64,000 bases of DNA from an uncultured Granulosicoccus sp. (GCA_947499955.1 CANMQI010000004.1:405318-469317); one strand, 5' to 3'. Positions 24,940 through 33,994 are shown, counted from the stretch's first letter. The notes: generated by a model not told the origin, from the letters alone. A program made the numbers and translations.

Positions 24940-26220
24940 ATGACTCAGGCTCAAGTGATGATTGCCGGCGGAGGTATTGGTGGGCTGACCCTGGCATTGA
25001 CACTCGACCAGATCGGTGTGCCTTTCGTGCTGTTCGAATCCGTAGGTGTGCTGAAGCCACTGGGTGTCGGGATCAATATCCAGCCCAACGCCATACGAGA
25101 GCTGTTGGAACTGGGCATCACTACCGAGGAACTTGATCGGGTCGGCTTGCCAACGCAGGAATGGGCACTGGTCGGTCAGTCAGGCAGCGAGATTCATGCT
25201 GAACCGCGTGGTTTGAAGGCCGGATACCGCTGGCCCCAGTACGGTGTTCACCGTGGGCAATTGCACATGATGCTGTATGACAAGCTGCTTGCTCGTGCCG
25301 GCGCATCCCGGGTTCGCCTGGGCAGCCGGGTCACCGGCTACCGGAACAACCCGGACGGCACGGTGACGGCCACTGTGGAACAGCAAGACGGGAACCTCAG
25401 CTATCACCATGGCACCTTGTTGATTGGTGCCGATGGTATTCATTCGGCCGTTCGCGCACAAATGCATCCGGAGCAGCCACCGATACATTGGGGCGGCGCC
25501 ATGATGTGGCGAGGTACCACCCGAGCTCGTCCGCTTCGCACCGGCGCCTCCTTCATTGGACTGGGTACACACAAGCAGCGCATGGTCATCTACCCGATCT
25601 CGGCACCGGATGAGGATGGCCTGGCGTCAATCAACTGGATTGCTGAAGTTACCTATGACAGTGCCGAGCAGTACCCGACCGGTTGGTTCCGGCCTGCACG
25701 CGTCGAGGATTTCATAGAACATTTCGAGGACTGGACCTACGACTGGCTCGACGTCAAGGAGCTCTTGAAGGGGGCCGAGCTTGTCTTCGAGAATCCGATG
25801 ATAGACCGGGATCCGGTGCCCACCTGGCAGGACAGGAATGTGGCGTTGATGGGTGATGCAGCCCATGCCATGTATCCGACGGGGTCAAATGGTGCCAGTC
25901 AGGCAATCATCGACGCCCGCGTTCTGGGGGCGAAAATGATAGCGCATGGCGTATCACCGGATGCCCTGTCCGCCTATGATGAACAGCTCTGTGGCCCGGT
26001 GTCGCAACTGATCCTGCGCAACCGCGGGGCCGGTCCCTTCGGTCTGCTCGATATCGTCAACGACCGTTGTGACGGTATCTTCGATGATATCGATGCGGTT
26101 GTTTCACCCGAGGAACGGTCCGCATTCATGGCTGACTACAAGGCCATGGCCGGTTTTGCCATCGATGCCTTGAACAGCTCTCCCCCGACCATCGCAGCAG
26201 GTGCAACAGTGAGTATCTGA
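24940..26220 (+). CDS. FAD-dependent aromatic hydroxylase-type monooxygenase (PhzS/salicylate hydroxylase-like)
   Basis: This 426-residue group A flavoprotein monooxygenase has an N-terminal dinucleotide motif GGGIGGL (residues about 9-15), the LIGADGIHSAVR segment containing the DG motif, and the second FAD motif VALMGDAAHAMYPTGSNG, given here as GDAAHAMYP. It would hydroxylate an aromatic or heteroaromatic acid using NAD(P)H and oxygen. The PLGVGINIQPNAIREL segment is characteristic of the PhzS-like branch. GAGAG precedes the ATG. Together with a TTT importer, CoA-transferases and PcaF, it suggests an aromatic carboxylate as inducing substrate. Confidence 0.88.
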   Translation: MTQAQVMIAGGGIGGLTLALTLDQIGVPFVLFESVGVLKPLGVGINIQPNAIRELLELGITTEELDRVGLPTQEWALVGQSGSEIHAEPRGLKAGYRWPQYGVHRGQLHMMLYDKLLARAGASRVRLGSRVTGYRNNPDGTVTATVEQQDGNLSYHHGTLLIGADGIHSAVRAQMHPEQPPIHWGGAMMWRGTTRARPLRTGASFIGLGTHKQRMVIYPISAPDEDGLASINWIAEVTYDSAEQYPTGWFRPARVEDFIEHFEDWTYDWLDVKELLKGAELVFENPMIDRDPVPTWQDRNVALMGDAAHAMYPTGSNGASQAIIDARVLGAKMIAHGVSPDALSAYDEQLCGPVSQLILRNRGAGPFGLLDIVNDRCDGIFDDIDAVVSPEERSAFMADYKAMAGFAIDALNSSPPTIAAGATVSI

Positions 26221-26331
26221 TTCACTACAGCAGCCTCATCTGCACCTGGCCCGACAGGGCTGGGCGCGGATGAAAGTCACGGTTTGTGACAGAGGTGAAT
26301 GCCCTGCGGCGAGCAAGGTACGAGCACAGGC

Positions 26332-27558
26332 TCAGCCGATGATGTTCCGTTGCCGCAAATCGGTGATGTCGTCGCTCGACATGCCCAGCAGCTCTTCCAG
26401 AACCGAATCCGTATCCGCGCCAAGTTCGGGTGGTGCCCGGTCATAGACATTGGGAGTATCGGAAAAGCGGATCGGGTTGGCAATGACATCGATCTCGCCG
26501 ACGGATGAATGATGCATGCGGCGACGCAGATTGCGTTGAATGAACTGCTCGTCTTCGAGCACATCGTCGAATCCATTGATCGGGCCGGCGGCGATGCCGA
26601 CCTCCTCCAGCTTGTGCTGCAGGACCACGGCATTCCATTGAGCAATCGGCGCAGCGAGTAGCGGCACCAGTGTGTCCCTGTTTCGTACCCGTTCGATATT
26701 GGTAGCGTAGCGCTCATCCTTGGCAAGTTCCGGGCAGCCAAGCAAATCGCAAAGGCGCAGGAACTGCGGATCGTTACCGACCGCTATCATGATGGCCTTG
26801 TCTGCAGCATCGAATACTTGCCAGGGACAGGTGATCTGTGAGGCCGTGCCGTTCCTCACAGGCACGCGTCCATTGGACAGGTAGTTCATTGCGACATGGG
26901 ATGCGGCGTGGATCTGCGAGTCGAACAGTGCTATGTCGATATGCTGGCCTTTTCCGCTGGCAACCTCGCGATGGTTCAGCGCTGCGAGTATCGCGATGAC
27001 GGCATAGTAGCCGGCATTGATGTCCGAGATGGAATACCCGATGAGGTTCGGCCCTGCCCCGGGCTCACCATCTGCGACACCGGTAATACTCATGACGCCG
27101 CTCATTGCCTGAAAGATCGGGTCATAGCCCGGCAGATGTGCTCGCGGCCCGGTTTGTCCGAACCCGGTAATGGAGCAATAGACGAGTTTGGGGTTGATCC
27201 GGGACAGTGTGTCGTAATCCAGATTGAACCGGGCGAGATTACCGACCTTGAAGTTCTCGATCAGCACGTCGGCCTCGGCTACCAGAGCGGCAACGATTTC
27301 CTGTCCTTCAGGCTTGGATAAATCGACCGCCAATGATTTCTTGCCACGATTCATGGCAAGAAACGAGGAGGTCTGCGTTGTCTCCGAACCATCAGGCGCA
27401 AGGTGGGGTACTCCCATGCGACGCACATCGTCGCCCCCTCTGACGTGTTCAACCTTGATGACCTCTGCACCAAAATCGGCCAGCATCTGCCCCGCCCAGG
27501 GACCGGCAAAGACGCGACTCAAATCAAGAACTCTCAGGTGTGACATTGAACCCGACAC
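26332..27558 (-). CDS. Family III (CaiB/BaiF) CoA-transferase
   Basis: This second CoA-transferase of the block is a paralogue of 13771-14964, with SHLRVLDLSRVFAGPWAGQ at the N-terminus and LADFGAEVIKVE next. I start at GTG 27558 because AAAGGAGA lies six bases upstream, giving 408 residues. An ATG four codons later is an alternative and longer frames lack family similarity. It is the last gene of the leftward TTT importer operon (30763 to 26332). The 183-base gap from TctA is small enough for co-transcription. Import followed by CoA activation is the obvious logic. Confidence 0.92.
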   Translation of the reverse strand: MSGSMSHLRVLDLSRVFAGPWAGQMLADFGAEVIKVEHVRGGDDVRRMGVPHLAPDGSETTQTSSFLAMNRGKKSLAVDLSKPEGQEIVAALVAEADVLIENFKVGNLARFNLDYDTLSRINPKLVYCSITGFGQTGPRAHLPGYDPIFQAMSGVMSITGVADGEPGAGPNLIGYSISDINAGYYAVIAILAALNHREVASGKGQHIDIALFDSQIHAASHVAMNYLSNGRVPVRNGTASQITCPWQVFDAADKAIMIAVGNDPQFLRLCDLLGCPELAKDERYATNIERVRNRDTLVPLLAAPIAQWNAVVLQHKLEEVGIAAGPINGFDDVLEDEQFIQRNLRRRMHHSSVGEIDVIANPIRFSDTPNVYDRAPPELGADTDSVLEELLGMSSDDITDLRQRNIIG

Positions 27559-27741
27559 GGCTATCTCCTTTGGAAAGATAACGACAAGTACAGCGGTAAG
27601 TACAGCGACAAACGTGACGATATCGAGCTCAGGGACTCGCGTCGCCTGATCATGAATGTGGATGGGATACCGCTGTTTTTCGCACAAAATACTGCAAGGC
27701 CGGCACTGGGAAGGCATGGCAGTGCGCGCACTGCCGGAACA

Positions 27742-29259
27742 TCAGGCTTCACCGGCAGGCATGTCCGTGATGCGACGTGCCTTGAGCAGGTTCTGCACGC
27801 CGCTGAACGCTGCCCATATCAGCAGAAATGCAGACAGGGCCAGTATGGAGCCTGTCAGTGGGTCGGCAATCAGACGGTACGGATCGCCTCGGGCCAGCAG
27901 CATGGCGCGGCGCAGATTTTCCTCCAGCATGGGCCCCAGCACAAAGCCCAGTATCAAGGGCGCCGCGGAATAACCGACACGCTGGAACAGGTAGCCCAGA
28001 CCGCCGAAGATCACGACGAGGCCGACATCGAAGACGCTGGTTCTCATGCTGAAGACGCCGATGCAGATCAGCGCGATCACCACGGGATAGATGTATTTGT
28101 AGGGAAACTGAAGCACCTTTACCCACAGGCCGATCAGAGGGATATTGAGCACCAGCAGAAAGAAGTTGCCGATCCAGAAGCTGGCAATGAGCCCCCAGAA
28201 GATGGTGGGGTGGTCCGAGACCAGCAAGGGGCCCGGCGTGATACCGTGAATCATCAACGCGCCGAGCATGATAGACATGGTGGCGCTTCCGGGTATGCCG
28301 ATGGTCAAGGTGGGAATGAAGGCCGTCTGTGCCGCGGCGTTGTTGGCAGATTCCGGCGCGGCAACACCTTCCATGGCACCGTTACCAAAGCGCGACTTGT
28401 CCTTCGCCAGTCGAACCTCGGTGGAATAGGCCAGGAATGAGGCGATGACAGTGCCGGCTCCGGGTAATGCACCGAGGAATCCGCCAATGGAGCTGCCGCG
28501 TGCCATCGGCGCGAAGGTCTTGCGCATATCGTCTCGCGTCGGCAGCATGCTGCGCATCGATACCTTTTCCATGATCTTGCGTTTGCTGGCTTCGCGGACT
28601 GAACTGATTACTTCCGCCACACCGAACAGGCCCATGGCGATGGCCACCAGGCTGACGCCGTCGCGCAGCTCGAGAAAGCCGAAGGTGTAACGGAATTCAC
28701 CCGAGGTCACGTCGGTACCTACTGTTCCCAGCAGCAGACCCAACACGACCATGATGAGAGATTTGAGCATGGATCCCCCACCGACGGTCACGGCAGCCAC
28801 CAGACCGAGCAGCATCAGCGCAAAGTAGTCACCTGCCCCGAAACTCAGCCCAATGCGTGCAATGGCAGGTCCGAAACACATCAGTGCCACAACACCGACC
28901 GAGCCGCCGACGAATGAGGCGATGGCAGTAATGAACAATGCCACTCCGGCACGCCCCTGCTTGGCCATGGGGTTGCCATCCAGGCAGGTGACGGCTGCCG
29001 AAGGTGTCCCCGGAAGATTCAGCAGAATCGAGGCGATGGATCCGCCATATTCTCCACCGTAGTAGATACCGGCCAGCATGATGAGCGCTGTCGTGGGTTC
29101 CAGGTAGAACGACATCGGCAACAGCATCGAGATGGCAGCCAGCGAGCCGAGCCCGGGCAAGACGCCGATGAAGGTGCCGAGGAAAACGCCAATGAAGCAA
29201 TAGAAGAGGTTTTCCGGCGTAAAGGCCGTTGCAAAACCCAGAATGATGTTCTCGAGCAT
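27742..29259 (-). CDS. tctA: TTT transporter large permease (TctA family)
   Basis: This 505-residue, multi-spanning permease shows the duplicated TctA signature: FIGVLPGLGSLAAISMLLP near residue 31 (interrupted here as G-V-L-P-G-L-G) and LGALPGAGTVIASFL near residue 264. GGEYGGSIASILLNLPGTP is the family hallmark near residue 68. It is preceded by TctB after three bases and by TctC further upstream, forming a complete importer. Expression should follow the TAAGCTA-type palindrome upstream of TctC. Confidence 0.94.
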   Translation of the reverse strand: MLENIILGFATAFTPENLFYCFIGVFLGTFIGVLPGLGSLAAISMLLPMSFYLEPTTALIMLAGIYYGGEYGGSIASILLNLPGTPSAAVTCLDGNPMAKQGRAGVALFITAIASFVGGSVGVVALMCFGPAIARIGLSFGAGDYFALMLLGLVAAVTVGGGSMLKSLIMVVLGLLLGTVGTDVTSGEFRYTFGFLELRDGVSLVAIAMGLFGVAEVISSVREASKRKIMEKVSMRSMLPTRDDMRKTFAPMARGSSIGGFLGALPGAGTVIASFLAYSTEVRLAKDKSRFGNGAMEGVAAPESANNAAAQTAFIPTLTIGIPGSATMSIMLGALMIHGITPGPLLVSDHPTIFWGLIASFWIGNFFLLVLNIPLIGLWVKVLQFPYKYIYPVVIALICIGVFSMRTSVFDVGLVVIFGGLGYLFQRVGYSAAPLILGFVLGPMLEENLRRAMLLARGDPYRLIADPLTGSILALSAFLLIWAAFSGVQNLLKARRITDMPAGEA

Positions 29260-29262
29260 GAC

Positions 29263-29703
29263 TCAGATTCCGAACTGAAACAGTGGCAGGCTCATGCCGA
29301 GAAACCGTGAAAAAAGCAGATAGGCCGCCAGGGAGATGGTTGCGGCAAGCATCAGTGCGGGTAGCCATCCGAAGTTGCGCTCGGACAGCGTTGTCAAACC
29401 GATAACGGCAAGGAAAGCCGGGATCATGCCGAACAGGTGCATCGTGACCGCAAAGGCTGCAACGGCGCTCAGAATGGCAATCAGCGGACGCCAGTCGAGG
29501 TGTTGAACTTCAGGCTTGAGCAGCGAGGATATAATTTCACACAGGGCCAGTATCGTCAGGATGGCTGAGAGAACAAGCGGGAAATATCCGGGCCCCATTC
29601 GTCGGGCTGTTCCGAACTCGAACCCCAGTCCGATAATGAAGGCGGCTATACCGATCAGCGCCAGAATGGCTGCGACGACAAGCCGGACGGAAACGATGGT
29701 CAT
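29263..29703 (-). CDS. tctB: TTT transporter small permease (TctB family)
   Basis: This 146-residue protein has four predicted membrane segments. FGTARRMGPGYFPLVLS is the recognisable TctB region (R-x-x-G-P-G-x-F-P). I start at ATG 29703 because the longer frame begins with TTG. It lies between tctC and tctA in the standard TTT order. Confidence 0.88.
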   Translation of the reverse strand: MTIVSVRLVVAAILALIGIAAFIIGLGFEFGTARRMGPGYFPLVLSAILTILALCEIISSLLKPEVQHLDWRPLIAILSAVAAFAVTMHLFGMIPAFLAVIGLTTLSERNFGWLPALMLAATISLAAYLLFSRFLGMSLPLFQFGI

Positions 29704-29742
29704 CCGTTGATTCCAGAGTTGCAGTTGATACAAGTGGTAGAG

Positions 29743-29760
29743 AGGCGGCTATCGCCGCCT
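29743..29760. promoter_or_regulatory. Intercistronic hairpin between tctC and tctB
   Basis: AGGCGGC / GCCGCCT form a 7-bp perfect stem with a TATC loop, directly after the tctC stop (29768, leftward). There is no T-run. Such hairpins behind binding-protein genes commonly protect the upstream message or attenuate the permease genes, raising binding protein over permease. Confidence 0.5.
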
Positions 29761-29767
29761 CCGGGAG

Positions 29768-30763
29768 TCACTTTTTCTTGACCTCGGCATCGGCAATCAC
29801 GCCAATCCATTTCGTGCGTTCTGTCGAGAGGAACTCGGCCGCCTGCTCGGGAGTCGTCAACGTTGCTGCCAGGCCCTGCTCTGCGTAGGACGTCAGTACA
29901 TCCTCATCCTGCATCGCTGCGTTCAGTGCATCGGATAGACGTGTCTGTACGTCGGCAGGTGTTCCTTTCGGGGTGACCAGCAGGTTCCATAGTGTTGCTG
30001 TAAAGCCCTCGTACCCGCTTTCGATCACGGTAGGCACGTCCGGCATGAGCGAAGAACGTTCAGGGGATGACACGGCAAAAGGATAGATACCGCCTGCGCG
30101 AACCTGTTCGGCAGCGCCTGGCGTGGTCAACAGCGCAACATCCACATGTCCACCCAGAACATCGTTCATCAGTGGTGTATTGCCCTGATAGGGAATGTGC
30201 AGCATTTCAACGTCAGCGATGCTGAGCAGGTATTCCATGGCCAGATGGCCCGGTGTGCCAACGCCGGAACTGCCATAGGCCAGATCTTCGGGATTTTCGG
30301 CAGCGTGCTGAATGAGCTCTTTCAGGGTCTTTGCCTCCAGTCCGTTACGACCGGCGATCACCAGGCCCAGCGTGCCCATGACGCCAACGATATCGAGCTG
30401 CTCATCGATGTCGTAGCCGGTATCCCGATCCATGGCGGCAAGCAGAATCGATGCGCCCACGCCACTGACGCCCAGGGTATAGCCGTCCGCGTCAGCATTG
30501 GCCACATGGGCGATGCCGACCGTGCCACCGGCGCCGGGTCGGTTTTCCACCAGCACCGGCTGGCCCAGAGTTTCACTCATGTGTTCAGCCAGAATGCGGG
30601 CGACCACATCGGTTGATCCGCCGGGTGGAAAGCCGACGACCAGCGTCACCGGGCGTTCCGGCCAGGATTGCGCCACGGACGCGGCACTGCCCAGCAAGGC
30701 CAGCCCACCAATGAAGCTTGTCGCCACGACACGACGCATGGATTTCCAGAATTTCGCCTGCAT
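29768..30763 (-). CDS. tctC: TTT transporter substrate-binding protein (TctC/Bug family)
   Basis: This 331-residue periplasmic receptor has a Sec signal peptide in the first 32 residues ending near SVAQS. The Bug-family core includes RPVTLVVGFPPGGSTDVVAR (split here as PVTLVVGFPPGG), VENRPGAGG and SSGVGTPGHLAMEYL. It opens the leftward TTT/CoA-transferase operon. The ATG is 62 bases downstream of a near-perfect TAAGCTA-type palindrome. The ligand is expected to be a carboxylate, identity unknown. Confidence 0.93.
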   Translation of the reverse strand: MQAKFWKSMRRVVATSFIGGLALLGSAASVAQSWPERPVTLVVGFPPGGSTDVVARILAEHMSETLGQPVLVENRPGAGGTVGIAHVANADADGYTLGVSGVGASILLAAMDRDTGYDIDEQLDIVGVMGTLGLVIAGRNGLEAKTLKELIQHAAENPEDLAYGSSGVGTPGHLAMEYLLSIADVEMLHIPYQGNTPLMNDVLGGHVDVALLTTPGAAEQVRAGGIYPFAVSSPERSSLMPDVPTVIESGYEGFTATLWNLLVTPKGTPADVQTRLSDALNAAMQDEDVLTSYAEQGLAATLTTPEQAAEFLSTERTKWIGVIADAEVKKK

Positions 30764-30824
30764 TCGTTTGATCTCCGATCACTTTTCCATGGATAGCCGA
30801 AACCTGGCGTCTCGGCTGATTAAT

Positions 30825-30844
30825 TAAGCTATACATCTAGCTTT
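30825..30844. promoter_or_regulatory. TAAGCTA-N6-TAGCTTt palindrome, site 4 of 4
   Basis: Thirteen of 14 arm positions match the perfect site at 23505. The spacer is again six bases (TACATC). It lies in the promoter of the TTT importer operon, linking transport to the catabolic operons with the same element. Confidence 0.6.
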
Positions 30845-31208
30845 TCATACTTCGAGGATCTACACAAGTGATGAATGCGACTTGATGGCGTACAGGGAAG
30901 TTTGGCCGCACTGTGGTCGAGACAAAGCGGATGCCTCGACCGGGCAAGGTCCAGCGCAGGCACGATGGCTGTTCACCTGGAGCAACGTGGTCGTGACAGG
31001 ACTCATGATGATCTCGTCATCGAGCCACTCGGAATCATTCCGGTCATTTGACTCATTCCGCTGGAACTGCAAAGAGTATTACCGGAAGATTGCGCAGGAA
31101 GTTCGAACAGCCCTGCACGGCGCATTTACGAGGGGCTGGCCTCGGTACCGCTTCTACCATCTGGTCTGGCTTTTTTGCGCCCATTACCCTGATGGTAACA
31201 AGCTGTCT
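30845..31208. other. Gene-free stretch between TTT promoter and ECF42 cluster end
   Basis: Open frames here have no recognisable protein features. The stretch holds upstream promoter DNA of the TTT operon and the 3' side of the leftward ECF42 cluster. A weak TTACC/GGTAA hairpin lies around 31187-31201 but lacks a proper T-run on the relevant strand. I see nothing else. Confidence 0.5.
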
Positions 31209-31673
31209 TCATGCAAGCTGCTGAGCCAGTACGCCCAGTTGGCGGATACACAGCGTCCAGCCATCCACGAACCCCATGTCCGCATGCTTCTTCCGGTCTT
31301 CATCATTCTGATGCATGGCAGTGGCGGTGTATTGTGTCCCTCCGGGGCGTTGTTCCATTGTGATGATGGCCGTGAATGGCATATCGTCCTTGTTGGGTCT
31401 CCAGCCTCCCTGTAATGCCGATGTCCAGACGATACGCTCGTGCTTCACCACGTCCAGAAAGCAAGCCTCACCACCAAATTCACTACCGTCCTCCATGCGC
31501 ATGGTGGAGTTGAAAGCTCCGCCTGGGCGAAGATCCAGTTGGTGAACGGTAGTCTGGATAGGGGAAGGTGCCCACCACCTGGCCAGATACTCAGGCTTCT
31601 CCCAGGCAAGCCATACCGCCGCGCAAGGGGCCTGGATGAAGTGTGAAACGGAAAGGTCCTTGTGATTGTCCAT
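31209..31673 (-). CDS. AHSA1/SRPBCC-domain protein
   Basis: This 154-residue START-like ligand-binding domain protein has the VWLAWEKPEYLARWWAP segment and the GG-x-F-x-S-T-M-R and GGWRPN features of the AHSA1-like group. I start at ATG 31673 with GGAGGAG upstream. It is the last gene of the leftward ECF42 sigma factor cluster. Proteins of this type accompany ECF sigma factors of this group with unknown biochemical roles. Confidence 0.85.
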   Translation of the reverse strand: MDNHKDLSVSHFIQAPCAAVWLAWEKPEYLARWWAPSPIQTTVHQLDLRPGGAFNSTMRMEDGSEFGGEACFLDVVKHERIVWTSALQGGWRPNKDDMPFTAIITMEQRPGGTQYTATAMHQNDEDRKKHADMGFVDGWTLCIRQLGVLAQQLA

Positions 31674-31717
31674 GGGGTTCTCTCCTCCCGGTAGATACAG
31701 ACGTTGAAGAAGTTTCG

Positions 31718-32095
31718 TCATGCGCCAGGCATGGCATCAGCAGACCGGACGACGTCCGGCTGATCGAGTTGCAGTTGTCGAACCGGTCTGACCTCCACGC
31801 AGCCATATCTGGCCGGTGGTATGCCAGCAGCAATCTGTATCGCCTCGTTCAGGTCCTTGGCATCGATCAGATAGAAACCGGCCAGCATGTCCTTGGTTTC
31901 TGCAAAAGGTCCGTCAAAAACGTCCACTTCGCCCTGCCGGACACGCACTGTCGTGGCCGTATGAGTCGCATGCAGTGGTTCGGCTGCCAGCAGCCTCTGG
32001 CTTTGTGTAATCTGCTGGGCATAGTCGGCGCAGACGATGTCGCTGCAAGCATTCCAGTTTTCGGCATCCAGATAGATGAGGCACAGGTATTTCAT
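31718..32095 (-). CDS. DGPF-motif YCII-related protein
   Basis: This 125-residue small dimeric alpha/beta barrel protein has the diagnostic DGPFAETKD motif and the MKYLCLIYLD start. GGGAG precedes the ATG at 32095. DGPF proteins are the conserved neighbours of ECF42 sigma factors. Their activity is not established. Confidence 0.9.
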   Translation of the reverse strand: MKYLCLIYLDAENWNACSDIVCADYAQQITQSQRLLAAEPLHATHTATTVRVRQGEVDVFDGPFAETKDMLAGFYLIDAKDLNEAIQIAAGIPPARYGCVEVRPVRQLQLDQPDVVRSADAMPGA

Positions 32096-32115
32096 GAGTG
32101 ACTCTCCCTTCAATA

Positions 32116-32565
32116 TCATTCGAATTCGACGGCTTTGCCATTGATTGCCCAACTCACACCGTATTGATCGGTCACCATGCCGAATATCTCTGTCCAGAAT
32201 GTGGGCTCCAGGGGCATGGTGACCTGCCCATCTTCCGATAGTGCGTTGAATATCTCGCTTGCCTGTTCATTGTCGTCGAATTGCAGTGCCATCATGACGC
32301 CGCTTATCCGTTCACCGGGCATACCGGGAGGCGTATCCCCCGCCATCAACATGGCGCCGCCAGGCAGTTCGAGACAGGCATGCATGATGCCCTCGCCGCT
32401 CGGTACTGAAGACCCCCCACAACCGGTGTCCGAAGAGTCCATTGCAGGGATATCGTCGTAGCTCATCATCGTCTTGATACGGGCATCAAGCACCTTTTCA
32501 TAGAATGCGAAGGCCTGTCGTGTGGTTCCATCGAAGGTCAGGTATGGCGTCAAGGTGGTGGACAT
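32116..32565 (-). CDS. VOC-superfamily (PhnB-like) protein
   Basis: This 149-residue protein of the glyoxalase/bleomycin-resistance fold has the TPYLTFDGTTRQAFAFYEKVL start and the terminal DQYGVSWAING typical of PhnB-like VOC proteins. The chosen ATG (32565) gives the standard length; the longer frame overlaps the sigma factor end. Second gene in the ECF42 cluster. No metal-dependent activity can be assigned. Confidence 0.85.
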   Translation of the reverse strand: MSTTLTPYLTFDGTTRQAFAFYEKVLDARIKTMMSYDDIPAMDSSDTGCGGSSVPSGEGIMHACLELPGGAMLMAGDTPPGMPGERISGVMMALQFDDNEQASEIFNALSEDGQVTMPLEPTFWTEIFGMVTDQYGVSWAINGKAVEFE

Positions 32566-32654
32566 GAGCGTCTCCGTGTCGGGTTGCGTCAGATTGTTTC
32601 TTGCTTCAGATGACAGTCGAATGAGATTGGCAGGTTTCGACAGTGGGCGCAAAA

Positions 32655-33878
32655 TCATTTTTCAATGACCAGTTCGGAAAGGCGTTGGTGCAGATAGCGG
32701 CGTTCGGGCTCATGCCGAATCAGTGAAATTGCCTTGCGGTAATGCTGGCAAGCTTCGTCGATACGGCCGCAGCGCCGGCATAGATCGGCTGCCGCTGCGA
32801 ACGCGGGGTGGTAGCCCGGCAACTGCTTGAGCAGTGGTTCGATAAGGTCCATGCTCGCTTCAGGTCCATCACGCATGGCGATGGCGACGGCCCGATTCAG
32901 CGCAATCACCGGGCTGGGTTCGAAGTGCAGCAGCACGTCGTAGATGCCGATGATCTGATTCCAGTCAGTCGTGACCAGGCTGTCTGCTTCTCCATGCAGG
33001 GCGGCGATGGCAGCCTGCAATGAATAGGCGCCGAAGCCATGCTGCGACAGCGCTTCCTGAGCCAGAGCACTGCCCTCGGCGATCAAGGTGTGGTTCCAGA
33101 CCGTACGATCCTGTTCCTCCAAGAGCATCACTTCACCACTTGCCGAGCGTCGCGCTTCACGCCGCGCGTCATGCAGGATGAGCAGTGCCAGCAAGCCGAT
33201 CACCTCGGGTTCCGGCATCAGTTGTCTGAGCAGGCGCGCCAGACGAATGGATTCGTTAATCAGGCTTGCATTGTGGCTGGCCTGGCCTTCATTGAACACC
33301 AGGTACACGACGCGCAGGACACTCGACAGACGTGCTGGTCGCAGTGCTTCACCCGGCACCTCGTACGGGATGCCGGCCGCCTTGATCTTGGCTTTTGCGC
33401 GAACAATGCGCTGAGCCAGCGTCGGGGTAGCCAGCAGGAAGGCATCGGCTATGGCCTCGGTGGTCATGCCGCACACTTCGCGTAATGTAAGAGCAATTTG
33501 GGCTGACTGGGTCAGGCTCGGGTGGCAACAGGTGAATATCAGTCGGAGTCGATCGTCTTCGATCTCGCCCGCCTGCTCTAGCCACTGTTCGACATCGAGT
33601 TCGTTGCCGGCCAGGGTCTCGACAGGTATTCCGGCGTCCTCCCAGGCCAGTAGTCGGCGGTCTCGACGTATTCTGTCGATGCCCTTGAAGCGACCGGTTG
33701 ACACCAGCCAGGCAGTCGGATTTGCTGGCACGCCCTGCGTTGGCCACTGTTCCGCCGCCGCTATGAAAGCATCATGCAAGGCTTCCTCTGCGACGTCAAA
33801 ACTACCCAGCAAGCGCACCAGCGTCGAAAACACGCGCCGGCTTTCATTACGGTACAAGTCGTGAAGCAAATCATCCAT
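32655..33878 (-). CDS. RNA polymerase sigma factor, ECF42 type with C-terminal TPR-like extension
   Basis: This 407-residue extracytoplasmic-function sigma factor has region 2 near residues 10-75 (LGSFDVAEEALHDAFIAA) and region 4 near residues 115-165 (LTLREVCGMTTEAIADAFLL). A long C-terminal helical extension, with repeat-like AALHG and CRRCGRIDEACQHYRKAI segments, replaces an anti-sigma factor in this group. The adjacent DGPF, VOC and AHSA1 genes complete the usual ECF42 context. The signal that activates it is unknown. The gene heads the leftward cluster. Confidence 0.9.
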   Translation of the reverse strand: MDDLLHDLYRNESRRVFSTLVRLLGSFDVAEEALHDAFIAAAEQWPTQGVPANPTAWLVSTGRFKGIDRIRRDRRLLAWEDAGIPVETLAGNELDVEQWLEQAGEIEDDRLRLIFTCCHPSLTQSAQIALTLREVCGMTTEAIADAFLLATPTLAQRIVRAKAKIKAAGIPYEVPGEALRPARLSSVLRVVYLVFNEGQASHNASLINESIRLARLLRQLMPEPEVIGLLALLILHDARREARRSASGEVMLLEEQDRTVWNHTLIAEGSALAQEALSQHGFGAYSLQAAIAALHGEADSLVTTDWNQIIGIYDVLLHFEPSPVIALNRAVAIAMRDGPEASMDLIEPLLKQLPGYHPAFAAAADLCRRCGRIDEACQHYRKAISLIRHEPERRYLHQRLSELVIEK

Positions 33879-33994
33879 ATACCTCAGAGTACAGGGTTCC
33901 AGGAGGAATCAGGACTAGTCGGACGCGGGGTATTCCGTGCGAACCTCTCGCAACGTCAGCCAGATGTCCACTCGCAGACCCTCATTTGCAGCAC

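Noticed and set aside
30882-31415. Plus-strand open frame of 177 codons before the ECF42 cluster
   Set aside because: Composition and lack of motifs do not support a protein; part of it is antisense to the AHSA1-like gene.
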